A stretch of DNA of 23,681 nucleotides from a virus. Location: IMG/VR virus record IMGVR_UViG_3300017776_000191, positions 1 to 23,681 of that record; one strand, written 5' to 3'. Under the pieces are notes generated by a model that worked only from the letters and a program-made list of their open reading frames with translations, was not told the origin of the DNA and ran no database searches. This document shows positions 13,411-19,292 of the stretch, piece by piece (the first letter of the stretch is position 1; each line of letters starts with the position of its first letter). Position numbers and translations under genes: made by a program.

Positions 13411-13769
13411 TGTGTTATTTAGCTATGCAAGAAGAATGGAAAGAAGAGTACGATCAGATAAAAAAAGAACTGTTAAAAAGTAGAAAGGCTGTTGGTATAA
13501 CAGATCAAGTAGATGACTTGGTTGAAGAAAAAGGAAAAGAATATGGTTCTCCAGATGTATTTTTTTCGCAACTAGCCAAAGCAAAAGAAGGAATTACTGG
13601 CATCCCTACTAGCGCAAGCAGAGAAGTAGGTTACATGCTTTTGTTTAAAGTTATTAGATACATAAACAATCCAAGTCATAAAGATACATTGGATGATATT
13701 GAAGGTTACGCAAGAATAGGAAAGATACTTGCCAATAATAAACAGGATAAAGATATGCAAGACAGCTAA
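13410..13769 (+). CDS. DUF6378-domain protein
   Basis: 119 residues. The C-terminal half carries the DUF6378 pattern: EKGKEYGSPDVFFSQLAKA, then MLLFKVIRYINNPSHKDTLDDIEGYA, with the conserved H-x-D-x-x-x-D-x-x-G-Y segment. Phage proteins with this domain are common in replication regions; the Lys/His/Asp pattern suggests a MazG-like or nucleotide-related helical fold, but the function is unestablished. ATG 13425 is an alternative start. Confidence 0.7.
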   Translation: MCYLAMQEEWKEEYDQIKKELLKSRKAVGITDQVDDLVEEKGKEYGSPDVFFSQLAKAKEGITGIPTSASREVGYMLLFKVIRYINNPSHKDTLDDIEGYARIGKILANNKQDKDMQDS

Positions 13770-14072
13770 TTGAAGGTAGATCACATACATCATGCCTCGA
13801 CAATGGGCGGTATGTTAGATCATCAAGAACGTATGGATTATTTGGAAAAAGTTCCAGAAAATCACAGAAATTTGGTATCAAATTTAATGCCTATATTTCT
13901 CTCCGTGACAATAGCGAATATAAATACACGTGAAGGTAGAAATAAAGCTTTGGCTTCAATTCCAGAGAATCAAACCTTTGCAAATAACAGTAGTACGATA
14001 AAAAGTTTTGTAAGGGCAAGGGTAATTCACCTTTTCAAAACTACAAATCTGGGTAATGCAAGACGCTTTTAA
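13770..14072 (+). CDS. Unrecognised phage protein
   Basis: 100 residues if the TTG directly after the previous stop is used; ATG 13803 (residue 12) or 13812 are alternatives, and none has a strong ribosome-binding site. The sequence has a PENHRNLVSNLMPIFLSV hydrophobic stretch and a basic C-terminus (SFVRARVIHLF). It overlaps the nuclease-like gene downstream by 17 nt. No family recognised. Confidence 0.5.
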   Translation: MKVDHIHHASTMGGMLDHQERMDYLEKVPENHRNLVSNLMPIFLSVTIANINTREGRNKALASIPENQTFANNSSTIKSFVRARVIHLFKTTNLGNARRF

Positions 14073-14502
14073 ATCAGACTTGGAAGCGGGTCTGAATGTA
14101 GAGCTTGCTGTCCTTGAGATAATTAAAAAGAAATACCCATGTGCAGTACAGATAAGCGGAAAATTTAAAGGTTACGATATATGGATTCCAGAAATACACA
14201 AATCAGTAGAAGTAAAATCAGATCAAAAGTCACAACACACAGGCAACTTTGTTATAGAAGTAGAAATGTATGGGAAACCAAGTGCATTACTAACAACAAC
14301 AGCAGACTATTGGGTGATCTATGACGGACAAGAATATATATGGATTACCACACAAAAGATCTTTGAATGCGTTACAAGGTCAAGACTTAGACCCGCATTA
14401 TTTACGGGTAGAGGTGATACGCAACAGAAATTGGCGTATCTCGTTCCTACAAAGACCATTAAACAATTCAGCGAAAATGGAGCATGTGCATGGGAACATT
14501 AG
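14056..14502 (+). CDS. PD-(D/E)XK-like nuclease
   Basis: 148 residues. After an N-terminal helix with Glu (LNVELAVLEIIKKKYP), the GYDIWIPEIHKSVEVKSD stretch gives the D-x(n)-E-x-K core of a PD-(D/E)XK nuclease, followed by NFVIEVEMYGKPSALLTTTADYWVIYDG, the strand and Trp/Tyr-rich segment typical of small resolvase- or restriction-like folds. It may process branched DNA or ends in replication. Enzyme specificity cannot be read from the sequence. Confidence 0.65.
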   Translation: MQDAFKSDLEAGLNVELAVLEIIKKKYPCAVQISGKFKGYDIWIPEIHKSVEVKSDQKSQHTGNFVIEVEMYGKPSALLTTTADYWVIYDGQEYIWITTQKIFECVTRSRLRPALFTGRGDTQQKLAYLVPTKTIKQFSENGACAWEH

Positions 14503-14660
14503 TCTTATACCTAGAAGTATTTTTCGAGGAGTGCTACAGAAACTATATAAAAAAATGCAATCAACAAAACATCAAGACAATACTCAATAAGGAAGAATTT
14601 CGTATGGTGTTTGAACACGTAGAGGAAAGCGTAATAGATGAAGAAGAAAGAAATAATTGA
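14490..14660 (+). CDS. Small acidic protein (56 aa), unknown
   Basis: The ATG at 14490 lies 13 nt inside the nuclease-like gene, and the stop lies 23 nt inside the next gene, the same overlapping style as the neighbours. The 56-residue product has a hydrophobic N-terminus (MGTLVLYLEVFFEECY) and a very acidic C-terminus (FEHVEESVIDEEERNN). It fills what would otherwise be a gap. A longer frame running through 14321-14590 is a shadow. No family known. Confidence 0.5.
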   Translation: MGTLVLYLEVFFEECYRNYIKKCNQQNIKTILNKEEFRMVFEHVEESVIDEEERNN

Positions 14661-14853
14661 ACAATTACTAACAGAAAAAAATGTTAAATGGGATGATGTT
14701 AGGTGGAGACCTAACAATCCTAGCGGCATGCAAGATTCACCTAGAGGGTGGCTTTACCGCATTAAAGGAGAAAAAGTACACAGATCATTAGGTAAAACTG
14801 CGGATGAGGCAATTCAATATATCAAAAACATAGGAGAAAATAATGCAAGATGA
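14638..14853 (+). CDS. Small DNA-binding-like protein, unknown
   Basis: 71 residues; basic N-terminal helix (MKKKEIIEQLLTEKNVKWDD), then DSPRGWLYRIKGEKVHRSLGKTADEAIQYI, which recalls the three-stranded AP2/arm-binding type fold that reads '..W.Y.i.G....slG.Ta.eA...'. This likeness is tentative. It overlaps the next gene by 11 nt; a GAGGAAAG tract lies upstream. Confidence 0.5.
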   Translation: MKKKEIIEQLLTEKNVKWDDVRWRPNNPSGMQDSPRGWLYRIKGEKVHRSLGKTADEAIQYIKNIGENNAR

Positions 14854-15088
14854 TTACAAGGTCGTATATATACACAGAGAAAAAGCGAAATGGATTCCAA
14901 TAGAAGAAAAGCCAACAGAAATGGCTAGTATGTATCTAATAACGGGTAAATTTGCAGACGGAGAGGAGTTTTTACATCCTATTAATGAACACCCTCAAAA
15001 GGCTTCAATATCATATAAAAGATTAGGCGGACACGTAGGCTATTATATGGTCGTGCCTACTCCTCCTCCATGTAGTCAGGTAAGTTAG
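14843..15088 (+). CDS. Small phage protein, unknown
   Basis: 81 residues with a mixed, beta-rich look (WIPIEEKPTEMASMYLITG, GGHVGYYMVVPTPPP). TAGGAGAAAATA precedes the ATG, giving a good ribosome-binding site. It is the last gene of the + strand replication operon and its 3' end overlaps the convergent gene at 15057-15326 by 32 nt. No terminator is obvious at the convergence. No family known. Confidence 0.55.
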   Translation: MQDDYKVVYIHREKAKWIPIEEKPTEMASMYLITGKFADGEEFLHPINEHPQKASISYKRLGGHVGYYMVVPTPPPCSQVS

Positions 15089-15326
15089 AGCGTTTCATAT
15101 AGTAAACTTTGTTAATACACTTTCTAGAGCAATAGATTTTACTTTTTCTTGTAGATACAAACTTTGCACCACAACACAAACAAGTTTTAGTTCTATCATC
15201 TTCAAACCTATTAACTTTTTTCTGCAAAATTTTCATATTTTTGCTAAAGAAACCTGCACCCTGGAGGTCAGATATAAGATCAATTAAGACCCTAGATTCT
15301 TTTCTAGTAAATTTAATACCTGACAT
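15057..15326 (-). CDS. Zinc-ribbon-like small protein
   Basis: 89 residues from ATG 15326 (MSGIKFTRKESRV), which begins 1 nt after the upstream stop; an earlier ATG at 15383 would overlap the upstream gene by 56 nt and is less likely. The C-terminal half holds CLCCGAKFVSTRKSKIYCSRKC, two Cys pairs in a zinc-ribbon spacing. Probably nucleic-acid binding. It is the last gene of the long minus-strand accessory operon. Confidence 0.6.
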   Translation of the reverse strand: MSGIKFTRKESRVLIDLISDLQGAGFFSKNMKILQKKVNRFEDDRTKTCLCCGAKFVSTRKSKIYCSRKCINKVYYMKRSNLPDYMEEE

Positions 15327-15327
15327 G

Positions 15328-15585
15328 TTAATTTTTTCTATGAGCAAAAATGCCCGTAGGCTTTTGCTTGATCTTGTACTCAAGCATTAAGTCTTCATAC
15401 AACTCTCGTCTAACTTTTGTTGTATGTTTGATAGACAATTTTGTCTTTATGTTTAGATCAGAGATCTTAGGCTTGAAAGTTTTATGATTGTTAGCTTCAT
15501 ACACGCAATCATCATTCCAACCCCAAGCCACCTCGCCAAAGATCTCAGAATCAAAAAAGAAATTATTTAATAAAGTTTTTTCCAA
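15328..15585 (-). CDS. Unrecognised accessory protein
   Basis: 85 residues. An acidic, aromatic N-terminus (NFFFDSEIFGEVAWGWNDD) precedes a basic C-terminal half (KHTTKVRRELYEDLMLEYK). It overlaps the upstream gene by 23 nt. No domain recognised. Confidence 0.5.
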   Translation of the reverse strand: MEKTLLNNFFFDSEIFGEVAWGWNDDCVYEANNHKTFKPKISDLNIKTKLSIKHTTKVRRELYEDLMLEYKIKQKPTGIFAHRKN

Positions 15586-15730
15586 AACCTATCTTCCTTG
15601 CTAGTTTTTTTACCCATTCCTTTTCAGCTTGTTGTTCTCTTTTAAGCTTCTGTTCAGTTTCAAAAAAATGATTACCTTCTCGGTTAATCTCTATCATAGT
15701 TTTTAAATGATTAATGTCTGATTGCGCCAT
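15563..15730 (-). CDS. Small helical basic protein, unknown
   Basis: 55 residues from ATG 15730 (MAQSDINHLKTMIE), chosen because a perfect AGGAGG lies at good spacing upstream; an ATG at 15754 would lie upstream of this site. The product is helical and highly charged (FETEQKLKREQQAEKEWVKK), probably a coiled coil. It starts 20 nt inside the upstream gene. Confidence 0.55.
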   Translation of the reverse strand: MAQSDINHLKTMIEINREGNHFFETEQKLKREQQAEKEWVKKLARKIGFGKNFIK

Positions 15731-16142
15731 ACCACGCCTCCTGTTCAATTTCATATTGGTTTTCTAAAGCCTTGGTTATTTCTGCGTCATTAAAGTTATG
15801 ACTCATCGCATCTTTCAAATTTTTAAAAATTCGGAACTCATCACAAGCTACCCTACAAGCCCGCTCAGCCGTTTCTAAGGGATAAGCAGTAAAACTTTCC
15901 TCTATTTGTTTGTCTTTCCTGTAATCACTATAAAAAGTAAATTGCCAACCCTCTGTATGACCTAATGTTAGAAAATCTTTAGCATGGCTGGAATAGTTGG
16001 GGTAGTCAGTATCAGAAATAGAAATATATTTTATCTCAGCCCCCGTTAAGTTTTTGCAAATCTGTAAAATTTCGTTTTCACTTGCGTAACCAACATCTAC
16101 ATATTCAAACTGTCTTTTAACTATTAGTTGTTTATCATTCAT
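15711..16142 (-). CDS. Unrecognised accessory protein
   Basis: 143 residues with a mixed alpha/beta look: QFEYVDVGYASENEILQI, AEIKYISISDTDYPNY and a helical Cys-containing segment (ETAERACRVACDEFRIF). There is a 4-nt overlap with the upstream Cys-motif gene (16139-16142). I do not recognise a family. Confidence 0.55.
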   Translation of the reverse strand: MNDKQLIVKRQFEYVDVGYASENEILQICKNLTGAEIKYISISDTDYPNYSSHAKDFLTLGHTEGWQFTFYSDYRKDKQIEESFTAYPLETAERACRVACDEFRIFKNLKDAMSHNFNDAEITKALENQYEIEQEAWYGAIRH

Positions 16143-16321
16143 ATAAATACCTTTTTAGTCTTATTAATTGTATCACTTGGCAAATTTTTTTTTGGGTTTT
16201 TTGCCCTATAAATATTATTCCTGGTGATGTCTTTGCTTGTAAGAAAACCTTTACTTGCACAAGCAAAACAAGGATAAGCTTCCTTGTATCTACCTGTTCC
16301 ATTACATATTTCACATTTCAT
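16139..16321 (-). CDS. Small protein with DnaJ-like zinc motif
   Basis: 60 residues. It begins MKCEICNGTGRYKEAYPCFACASKG: a CxxCxGxG motif followed by a second Cys-x2-Cys pair, the DnaJ-type zinc-binding arrangement, then a basic tail. Phage proteins of this kind are common and uncharacterised. Its start is supplied by a repeat-type junction (GGAGAAGAGCTAATG, one mismatch to the consensus). Confidence 0.6.
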   Translation of the reverse strand: MKCEICNGTGRYKEAYPCFACASKGFLTSKDITRNNIYRAKNPKKNLPSDTINKTKKVFI

Positions 16322-16506
16322 TAGCTCTTCTCCTGTAAATTAATTATCGATTCAAAATAAATCTCAAATTCTTTGCGATCTTTCAAACAAGGATTTCTTA
16401 TTTGTAAATATTTGCCGTTGTTTTTGATCAAAATTTCATATTCTTTCTTATTGCATTTGAATAAAAAAGTAAGATTTTTTCCTTCTTCAACTTGACGTAA
16501 ACTCAT
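16321..16506 (-). CDS. Small accessory protein ending in EKS, unknown
   Basis: 61 residues, MSLRQVEEGKNLTFLFKCNK..., beta-rich N-terminus, charged C-terminus. Both ends use the junction block: its start lies in the copy at 16504 and its last codons (Glu-Lys-Ser) in the copy at 16319. No domain known. Confidence 0.55.
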   Translation of the reverse strand: MSLRQVEEGKNLTFLFKCNKKEYEILIKNNGKYLQIRNPCLKDRKEFEIYFESIINLQEKS

Positions 16507-16706
16507 TAGCTTTTCTCCACATATTTGATTTGATACATTTCACAATATTCATCTAAACTAACATCAGCATTTTCTTTGTAATATTCTTCTTTAGAATACT
16601 CACTAACATTACAACTCTCTTCTTGTAAAAAATCCTTTAATTCTTTTTTACTTTTAAAAGTCCAACCTGTCCAATCACTACCTTGTAAATCAATAATTTC
16701 AATCAT
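16506..16706 (-). CDS. Small acidic accessory protein ending in EKS, unknown
   Basis: 66 residues, acidic (EYSKEEYYKENADVSLDEYCEMYQ) with an N-terminal IDLQGSDWTGWTFKSKKEL stretch. It is bounded on both sides by exact junction blocks; the start is at the 16704 copy. No family recognised. Confidence 0.55.
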   Translation of the reverse strand: MIEIIDLQGSDWTGWTFKSKKELKDFLQEESCNVSEYSKEEYYKENADVSLDEYCEMYQIKYVEKS

Positions 16707-16852
16707 TAGCTTTTCTCCTCAATCGTATAAAACTTTTTATCTTTACCGAACCAATTACTATCTATAAATGCTTCTGCATTATTAATATCTTCAAACTCAT
16801 CATTAAGTAAGTGTGTTCGTTTATAGTCTGTATATCTGATTACATAGTTCAT
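16706..16852 (-). CDS. Small accessory protein (48 aa) ending in EKS
   Basis: The frame from ATG 16852 to TAA at 16706-16708 reads MNYVIRYTDYKRTHLLNDEF, then EDINNAEAFIDSNWFGKDKK and TIEEKS. The beta-alpha start (MNYVIRY..., NAEAFID) resembles tiny phage proteins that hold a sheet strand followed by a helix. Bounded by exact junction blocks. Confidence 0.6.
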   Translation of the reverse strand: MNYVIRYTDYKRTHLLNDEFEDINNAEAFIDSNWFGKDKKFYTIEEKS

Positions 16853-16980
16853 TAGCTTTTCTCCTTTTGTAACTTCCATATAACAAATTTCAATAATTCT
16901 TGAGCATCTTGAATACGTCTTGTTTGTTTTTCTTCTTCTAATAAAGAATTAATATATTTTAAGTTTGATACTTCATTCAT
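16852..16980 (-). CDS. Small helical protein (42 aa) ending in EKS
   Basis: Reads MNEVSNLKYINSLLEEEKQ, then TRRIQDAQELLKFVIWKLQK and EKS. An entirely helical, coiled-coil-like product. It is bounded by exact junction blocks at 16850 and 16978, which makes it a real coding unit despite its size. Confidence 0.55.
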   Translation of the reverse strand: MNEVSNLKYINSLLEEEKQTRRIQDAQELLKFVIWKLQKEKS

Positions 16981-17159
16981 TAGCTTTTCTCCTTATAGCT
17001 TTCTTGCCAATCTCTGCAAGGTTTTTGACTTATATAGTAAAATGCACTTGTATCATATATGCGATATTCTTTGAGATTATTTATAGCTTCTTTACGAGAC
17101 TCAAATTCATCAACTGTTTCTAAGTTTCCGTCATAGTCTTTTCTTTGTATATATTTCAT
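16980..17159 (-). CDS. Small accessory protein (59 aa) ending in EKS
   Basis: Reads MKYIQRKDYDGNLETVDEF, ESRKEAINNLKEYRIYDTS and a WQESYKEKS end. The VDEFESRKEAINNLKEY stretch resembles the small 'strand-then-helix' proteins encoded beside it. Bounded by exact junction blocks at 16978 and 17157. Confidence 0.6.
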   Translation of the reverse strand: MKYIQRKDYDGNLETVDEFESRKEAINNLKEYRIYDTSAFYYISQKPCRDWQESYKEKS

Positions 17160-17257
17160 TAGCTTTTCTCCTTAACAGTTAGATCATATTCAGCCTCGGT
17201 TAGATAAGAATAAGAATTTAGAAACTGCTTTTTAGTTAATATCTTGAAGTCTCTCAT
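17159..17257 (-). CDS. Very small protein (32 aa) ending in EKS
   Basis: Reads MRDFKILTKKQFLNSYSYL then TEAEYDLTVKEKS. Its start overlaps the upstream stop (ATGA at 17254-17257) with AAAGAGAAG as a ribosome-binding site, and its end carries an exact junction block. Function unknown. Confidence 0.5.
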   Translation of the reverse strand: MRDFKILTKKQFLNSYSYLTEAEYDLTVKEKS

Positions 17258-17430
17258 CTTCTCTTTGTCGCACTCTCTACAAATTCAAAATAACTATCTT
17301 TTTCAACACTATCCCAAGTGCATAAAGGTTCATCATCTTGAGCAATAGTTTTTGCCTGTTCTTCGTTATCAGCTTCTACTATCTTGAATACTGTATAAGT
17401 GTATTCTCCTTGTACTTTGTATTTAGCCAT
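17254..17430 (-). CDS. Small accessory protein (58 aa), unknown
   Basis: Reads MAKYKVQGEYTYTVFKIVEA, then DNEEQAKTIAQDDEPLCTW and SVEKDSYFEFVESATKRR. The (K)Y.V.G.Y.YTVFKIVEADNEEQA pattern, a beta-hairpin followed by a helix, is common among small phage proteins of unknown role. AGAGGAG precedes the ATG. It overlaps the next gene downstream by 4 nt and the upstream gene by 8 nt. Confidence 0.6.
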   Translation of the reverse strand: MAKYKVQGEYTYTVFKIVEADNEEQAKTIAQDDEPLCTWDSVEKDSYFEFVESATKRR

Positions 17431-17719
17431 TGTTATTCTCCTCTACACCTTCTATACGAAACCAAATTTCATAATCTAAGGCTTCGTTTGAAAATACGAT
17501 ACAAGCATCATCAATAGATTCTGCTGGATCACCATAACTTTCAAATAGTTCTGTAAGTTGTTCTAGGTATTCTGTCTCGTTGTTTTTAACAAAATCTCCA
17601 TTCGGTTCTGTACTAGGACTTATTACGTCTAACTCCTCGTAATCATCCCAATGTCTTTTGTTAGGATCAGTTTCATCACCCTTATAAAGATGAATTGACG
17701 TTGTTACATAATATTTCAT
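17423..17719 (-). CDS. Acidic accessory protein, unknown
   Basis: 98 residues, strongly acidic (DDYEELDVISPSTEPNG, QLTELFESYGDPAESIDDAC), with a beta-strand start MKYYVTTSIHLYKGDE. The start uses the exact junction block at 17717. Acidic charge and the neighbourhood of ardA would fit a DNA-mimic or anti-defence role, but nothing specific shows this. Confidence 0.55.
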   Translation of the reverse strand: MKYYVTTSIHLYKGDETDPNKRHWDDYEELDVISPSTEPNGDFVKNNETEYLEQLTELFESYGDPAESIDDACIVFSNEALDYEIWFRIEGVEENNNG

Positions 17720-17874
17720 TAGCTTTTCTCCTTTAATTTTTTTCTAGCCTTTGATGCTTTGATCTTCCTGTCCCATAACTCTCTAGTACGAGGCTTTATA
17801 TTAGTTCCAGGATTTTCAGCATTTTGACTATCAATAATTTCATCAAAGCCCTCAATGTCTTTTAACTTACTCAT
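17719..17874 (-). CDS. Small basic protein (51 aa) ending in EKS
   Basis: Reads MSKLKDIEGFDEIIDSQNAE, NPGTNIKPRTRELWDRKI, then KASKARKKLKEKS. Very basic C-terminus. The start is in the diverged junction block (17872-17886) and the end in an exact block (17717-17731). Probably nucleic-acid binding by charge; no family known. Confidence 0.55.
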   Translation of the reverse strand: MSKLKDIEGFDEIIDSQNAENPGTNIKPRTRELWDRKIKASKARKKLKEKS

Positions 17875-18131
17875 TGGCTTTGCTCCAAATAATTCCACTC
17901 TCCAGTAATAACTTTCCTCATGTGATCTTTATTCCATTTAAAAGTTTTTAGATCGTATTCGGCATAACATTCACCATACATATCAGTTCTGTTATATAGC
18001 TCTACTTCATTAGGATATTCTTTAAACACAATAAACATATAATCACCTATACTTTTACATCTTTTAATGTCGGATTTTTCTACATCATGTCCTCTATTCC
18101 CTAGCCATTGAACTGCATCGCCTTTATTCAT
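17871..18131 (-). CDS. Accessory protein, unknown
   Basis: 86 residues, MNKGDAVQWLGNRGHDVEKS, a YMFIVFKEYPNEVELYNRTD strand pair, and a C-terminus (TGEWNYLEQSQ) whose last codons, GAG CAA AGC CAA TGA, are a diverged copy of the junction block in which the usual TAA is now CAA and the frame ends at the next TGA. It overlaps the gene downstream by 4 nt (ATGA) and is preceded by AAAGGAGTCC. Confidence 0.6.
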   Translation of the reverse strand: MNKGDAVQWLGNRGHDVEKSDIKRCKSIGDYMFIVFKEYPNEVELYNRTDMYGECYAEYDLKTFKWNKDHMRKVITGEWNYLEQSQ

Positions 18132-18277
18132 TGTCGGACTCCTTTGTTAATCCACCAAAAAGAAACAATATATTGTTCTTCCTTGCAGTCGTTACAGTAA
18201 CAATCCATTTCTTTGTTATTGTCTTTGATGAGTTCAATATCATCAGAGGTACATTCATCACATAACCATTCATTCAT
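18128..18277 (-). CDS. Small Cys-rich, probably zinc-binding protein (49 aa)
   Basis: Reads MNEWLCDECTSDDIELIKD, then NNKEMDCYCNDCKEEQYIV and SFWWINKGVRQ. Cys-x2-Cys followed about 20 residues later by Cys-x-Cys-x2-Cys suggests one zinc site. The start has GGAG at good spacing; the stop overlaps the next ATG (ATGA at 18128-18131). Its leader contains the large hairpin at 18297-18337. Confidence 0.6.
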   Translation of the reverse strand: MNEWLCDECTSDDIELIKDNNKEMDCYCNDCKEEQYIVSFWWINKGVRQ

Positions 18278-18296
18278 TTGGTCGCTCCATTTAAGC

Positions 18297-18337
18297 GATT
18301 GAGCGGGGTAAACTAGGGGTAAAAACCCCGCCCAATC
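18297..18337 (-). promoter_or_regulatory. Large GC-rich hairpin in an intergenic leader
   Basis: Arms 18297-18309 (GATTGAGCGGGGT) and 18325-18337 (ACCCCGCCCAATC) pair over 13 bp with one mismatch around a 15-nt loop; an alternative nested GGGGT/ACCCC pairing exists. It lies between the stop of the 18346-18552 gene and the ribosome-binding site at about 18284-18287. There is no U-run after it on the minus strand, so it is more likely an RNA-stability, attenuation or translation-control element than an ordinary terminator. Confidence 0.5.
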
Positions 18338-18345
18338 TAAAATTT

Positions 18346-18552
18346 TTATAATTTTCGCGCGGATAATCCCCGCCCCCTATTGATCTCATTCACCTGATAA
18401 GAGAAAGGCGCTCTATATCTATTTAAAATGCCTTTAAGCCCATAATTAAGAGCTTCCTCTAGACAATGTTTAATAGCTTCTTCTCTAGTCTCAGCCTCAA
18501 CAAATCCTCTAGGAATTAGATCTTTATCTAGGAAAGTGCATCTGTAGTTCAT
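18346..18552 (-). CDS. Small accessory protein, unknown
   Basis: 68 residues: MNYRCTFLDKDLIPRGFVEA, ETREEAIKHCLEEALNYG, then a basic Arg-rich tail (RGRGLSARKL). The strand-then-helix layout (TFLD...GFVEAETREEAIKHCLEEA) resembles several neighbours. AGAGGAG lies upstream; the start is 2 nt after the previous stop. Confidence 0.55.
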   Translation of the reverse strand: MNYRCTFLDKDLIPRGFVEAETREEAIKHCLEEALNYGLKGILNRYRAPFSYQVNEINRGRGLSARKL

Positions 18553-18554
18553 GG

Positions 18555-18836
18555 CTAAAATAACTCCTCTAATGGTGTGCCTTTCGGAACGTCCTTCAAC
18601 ATTGGCTTTTTTTCTAAAGACTCAGAAAACCTTTCTTTAGGTTCAAATAAATCAATTTGTTTTTCTGTATACAGATACCAAACACAAAATATTTTTTGTT
18701 TTAATCTGCTCAGCTCTGTTTTTTCTTCGTAACCTTCAAACCTAAGAGAGTTACAAGTTAACGCATGCTCCTCTTCGCTCATGTTTATATAAAGCTTAGG
18801 TTTTCCGTTACATATGGCGATTATCTGCGAGTACAT
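18555..18836 (-). CDS. Accessory protein, unknown
   Basis: 93 residues, MYSQIIAICNGKPKLYINMS, a helical EEEHALTCNSLRFEGYEEK stretch, and an acidic and basic mixed C-terminus (RFSESLEKKPMLKDV). The start overlaps the upstream stop by one base (TAATG). No domain recognised. Confidence 0.55.
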   Translation of the reverse strand: MYSQIIAICNGKPKLYINMSEEEHALTCNSLRFEGYEEKTELSRLKQKIFCVWYLYTEKQIDLFEPKERFSESLEKKPMLKDVPKGTPLEELF

Positions 18837-19216
18837 TACGCTTCAGCCTCTAAGTATGAATATTCAGCGTTAGCAGTAACATTAATAACAAGGACTGATT
18901 CGCCTTTGTCGTTAACTTTTGACGTTATAGCGATAGTATCGCCCGCTTCTGCTTGTTGCTTGATTCCCTTAATAGAAAAGCGCCTATCTCCGCGCGCGTT
19001 CTTGGTTCTGTAAAAGCTTAACTTTGTCGGTGTCCCGTCTAAGAATTCAGCCTCTATAGATTCCCTATCGCCCGCCTCCATATCCTCAAAATCAATACCA
19101 AATAACTTAGAAAAGTTTCTAATGCTATTATTTGCGTCAATGATCGCTTTATTGAGCATTGTCGGGGTTAGCCTCACTATTGCGGGCTTGTGGTTATTTA
19201 AACTAATAATCTGCAT
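18836..19216 (-). CDS. Beta-rich accessory protein, unknown
   Basis: 126 residues from ATG 19216 (MQIISLNNHKPAIVRLTP), chosen because AAAGGAGAAC lies just upstream; an ATG at 19237 would overlap that site. The body, IEAEFLDGTPTKLSFYRTKN, ARGDRRFSIKGIKQQAEAGD and TIAITSKVNDKGESVLVINV, reads as a beta-barrel with a 'T.LsFYrTK...rGDrRF' pattern that recalls the DNA-binding barrel of EcoRII-N / phage pseudo-barrel folds. That likeness is tentative; an anti-defence or DNA-binding role is an inference from neighbouring ardA. Confidence 0.55.
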   Translation of the reverse strand: MQIISLNNHKPAIVRLTPTMLNKAIIDANNSIRNFSKLFGIDFEDMEAGDRESIEAEFLDGTPTKLSFYRTKNARGDRRFSIKGIKQQAEAGDTIAITSKVNDKGESVLVINVTANAEYSYLEAEA

Positions 19217-19230
19217 ATGTTCTCCTTTGT

Positions 19231-19292
19231 TTGACATAGACCCGCACGGGGGGGCGGGTTTCGGATATTCAATCCTCTTCAGTATGCCTTTA
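19231..19292 (-). repeat. Diverged copy of the hairpin gene-junction element
   Basis: This intergenic stretch shares CTGAAGAGGATT, AATATCCGAAAC and GTCAAAC-type flanks with the copies at 19854 and 20319, but the stem is ACCCGC...GCGGGT (19240-19259) instead of ACGCGC...GCGCGT. One base pair is flipped, G-C to C-G, with pairing kept. The loop is longer (8 nt, G-rich on the + strand). It follows the ardA stop and precedes the ribosome-binding site of the 18836-19216 gene. Confidence 0.75.

Larger units (their letters stand above)
16319..17886 (-). repeat. Repeated 15-nt gene-junction block (SD / Glu-Lys-Ser-stop / start)
   Basis: GGAGAAAAGCTAATG on the minus strand occurs exactly six times, at 16504-16518, 16704-16718, 16850-16864, 16978-16992, 17157-17171 and 17717-17731. 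There is a one-mismatch copy at 16319-16333 and a two-mismatch copy at 17872-17886. Each copy sits at a gene boundary. Read in the upstream frame it encodes Glu-Lys-Ser-stop, it contains the Shine-Dalgarno (AAGGAG in four copies), and its last bases are TAATG, the overlapping stop and start. Confidence 0.9.

Noticed and set aside
14321-14590. 89-residue + strand open frame across the end of the nuclease-like gene
   Set aside because: It largely overlaps the better-supported genes at 14056-14502 and 14490-14660, and its sequence has no family-like character.
15040-15100. Intrinsic terminator at the convergent gene ends
   Set aside because: No stable stem followed by a T-run is visible on either strand; the two genes simply overlap at their 3' ends.
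16319-17886. Possible CRISPR array from regularly recurring 15-nt repeats
   Set aside because: The intervals vary (about 100-550 nt), encode proteins in frame with the repeats, and no cas genes are present.
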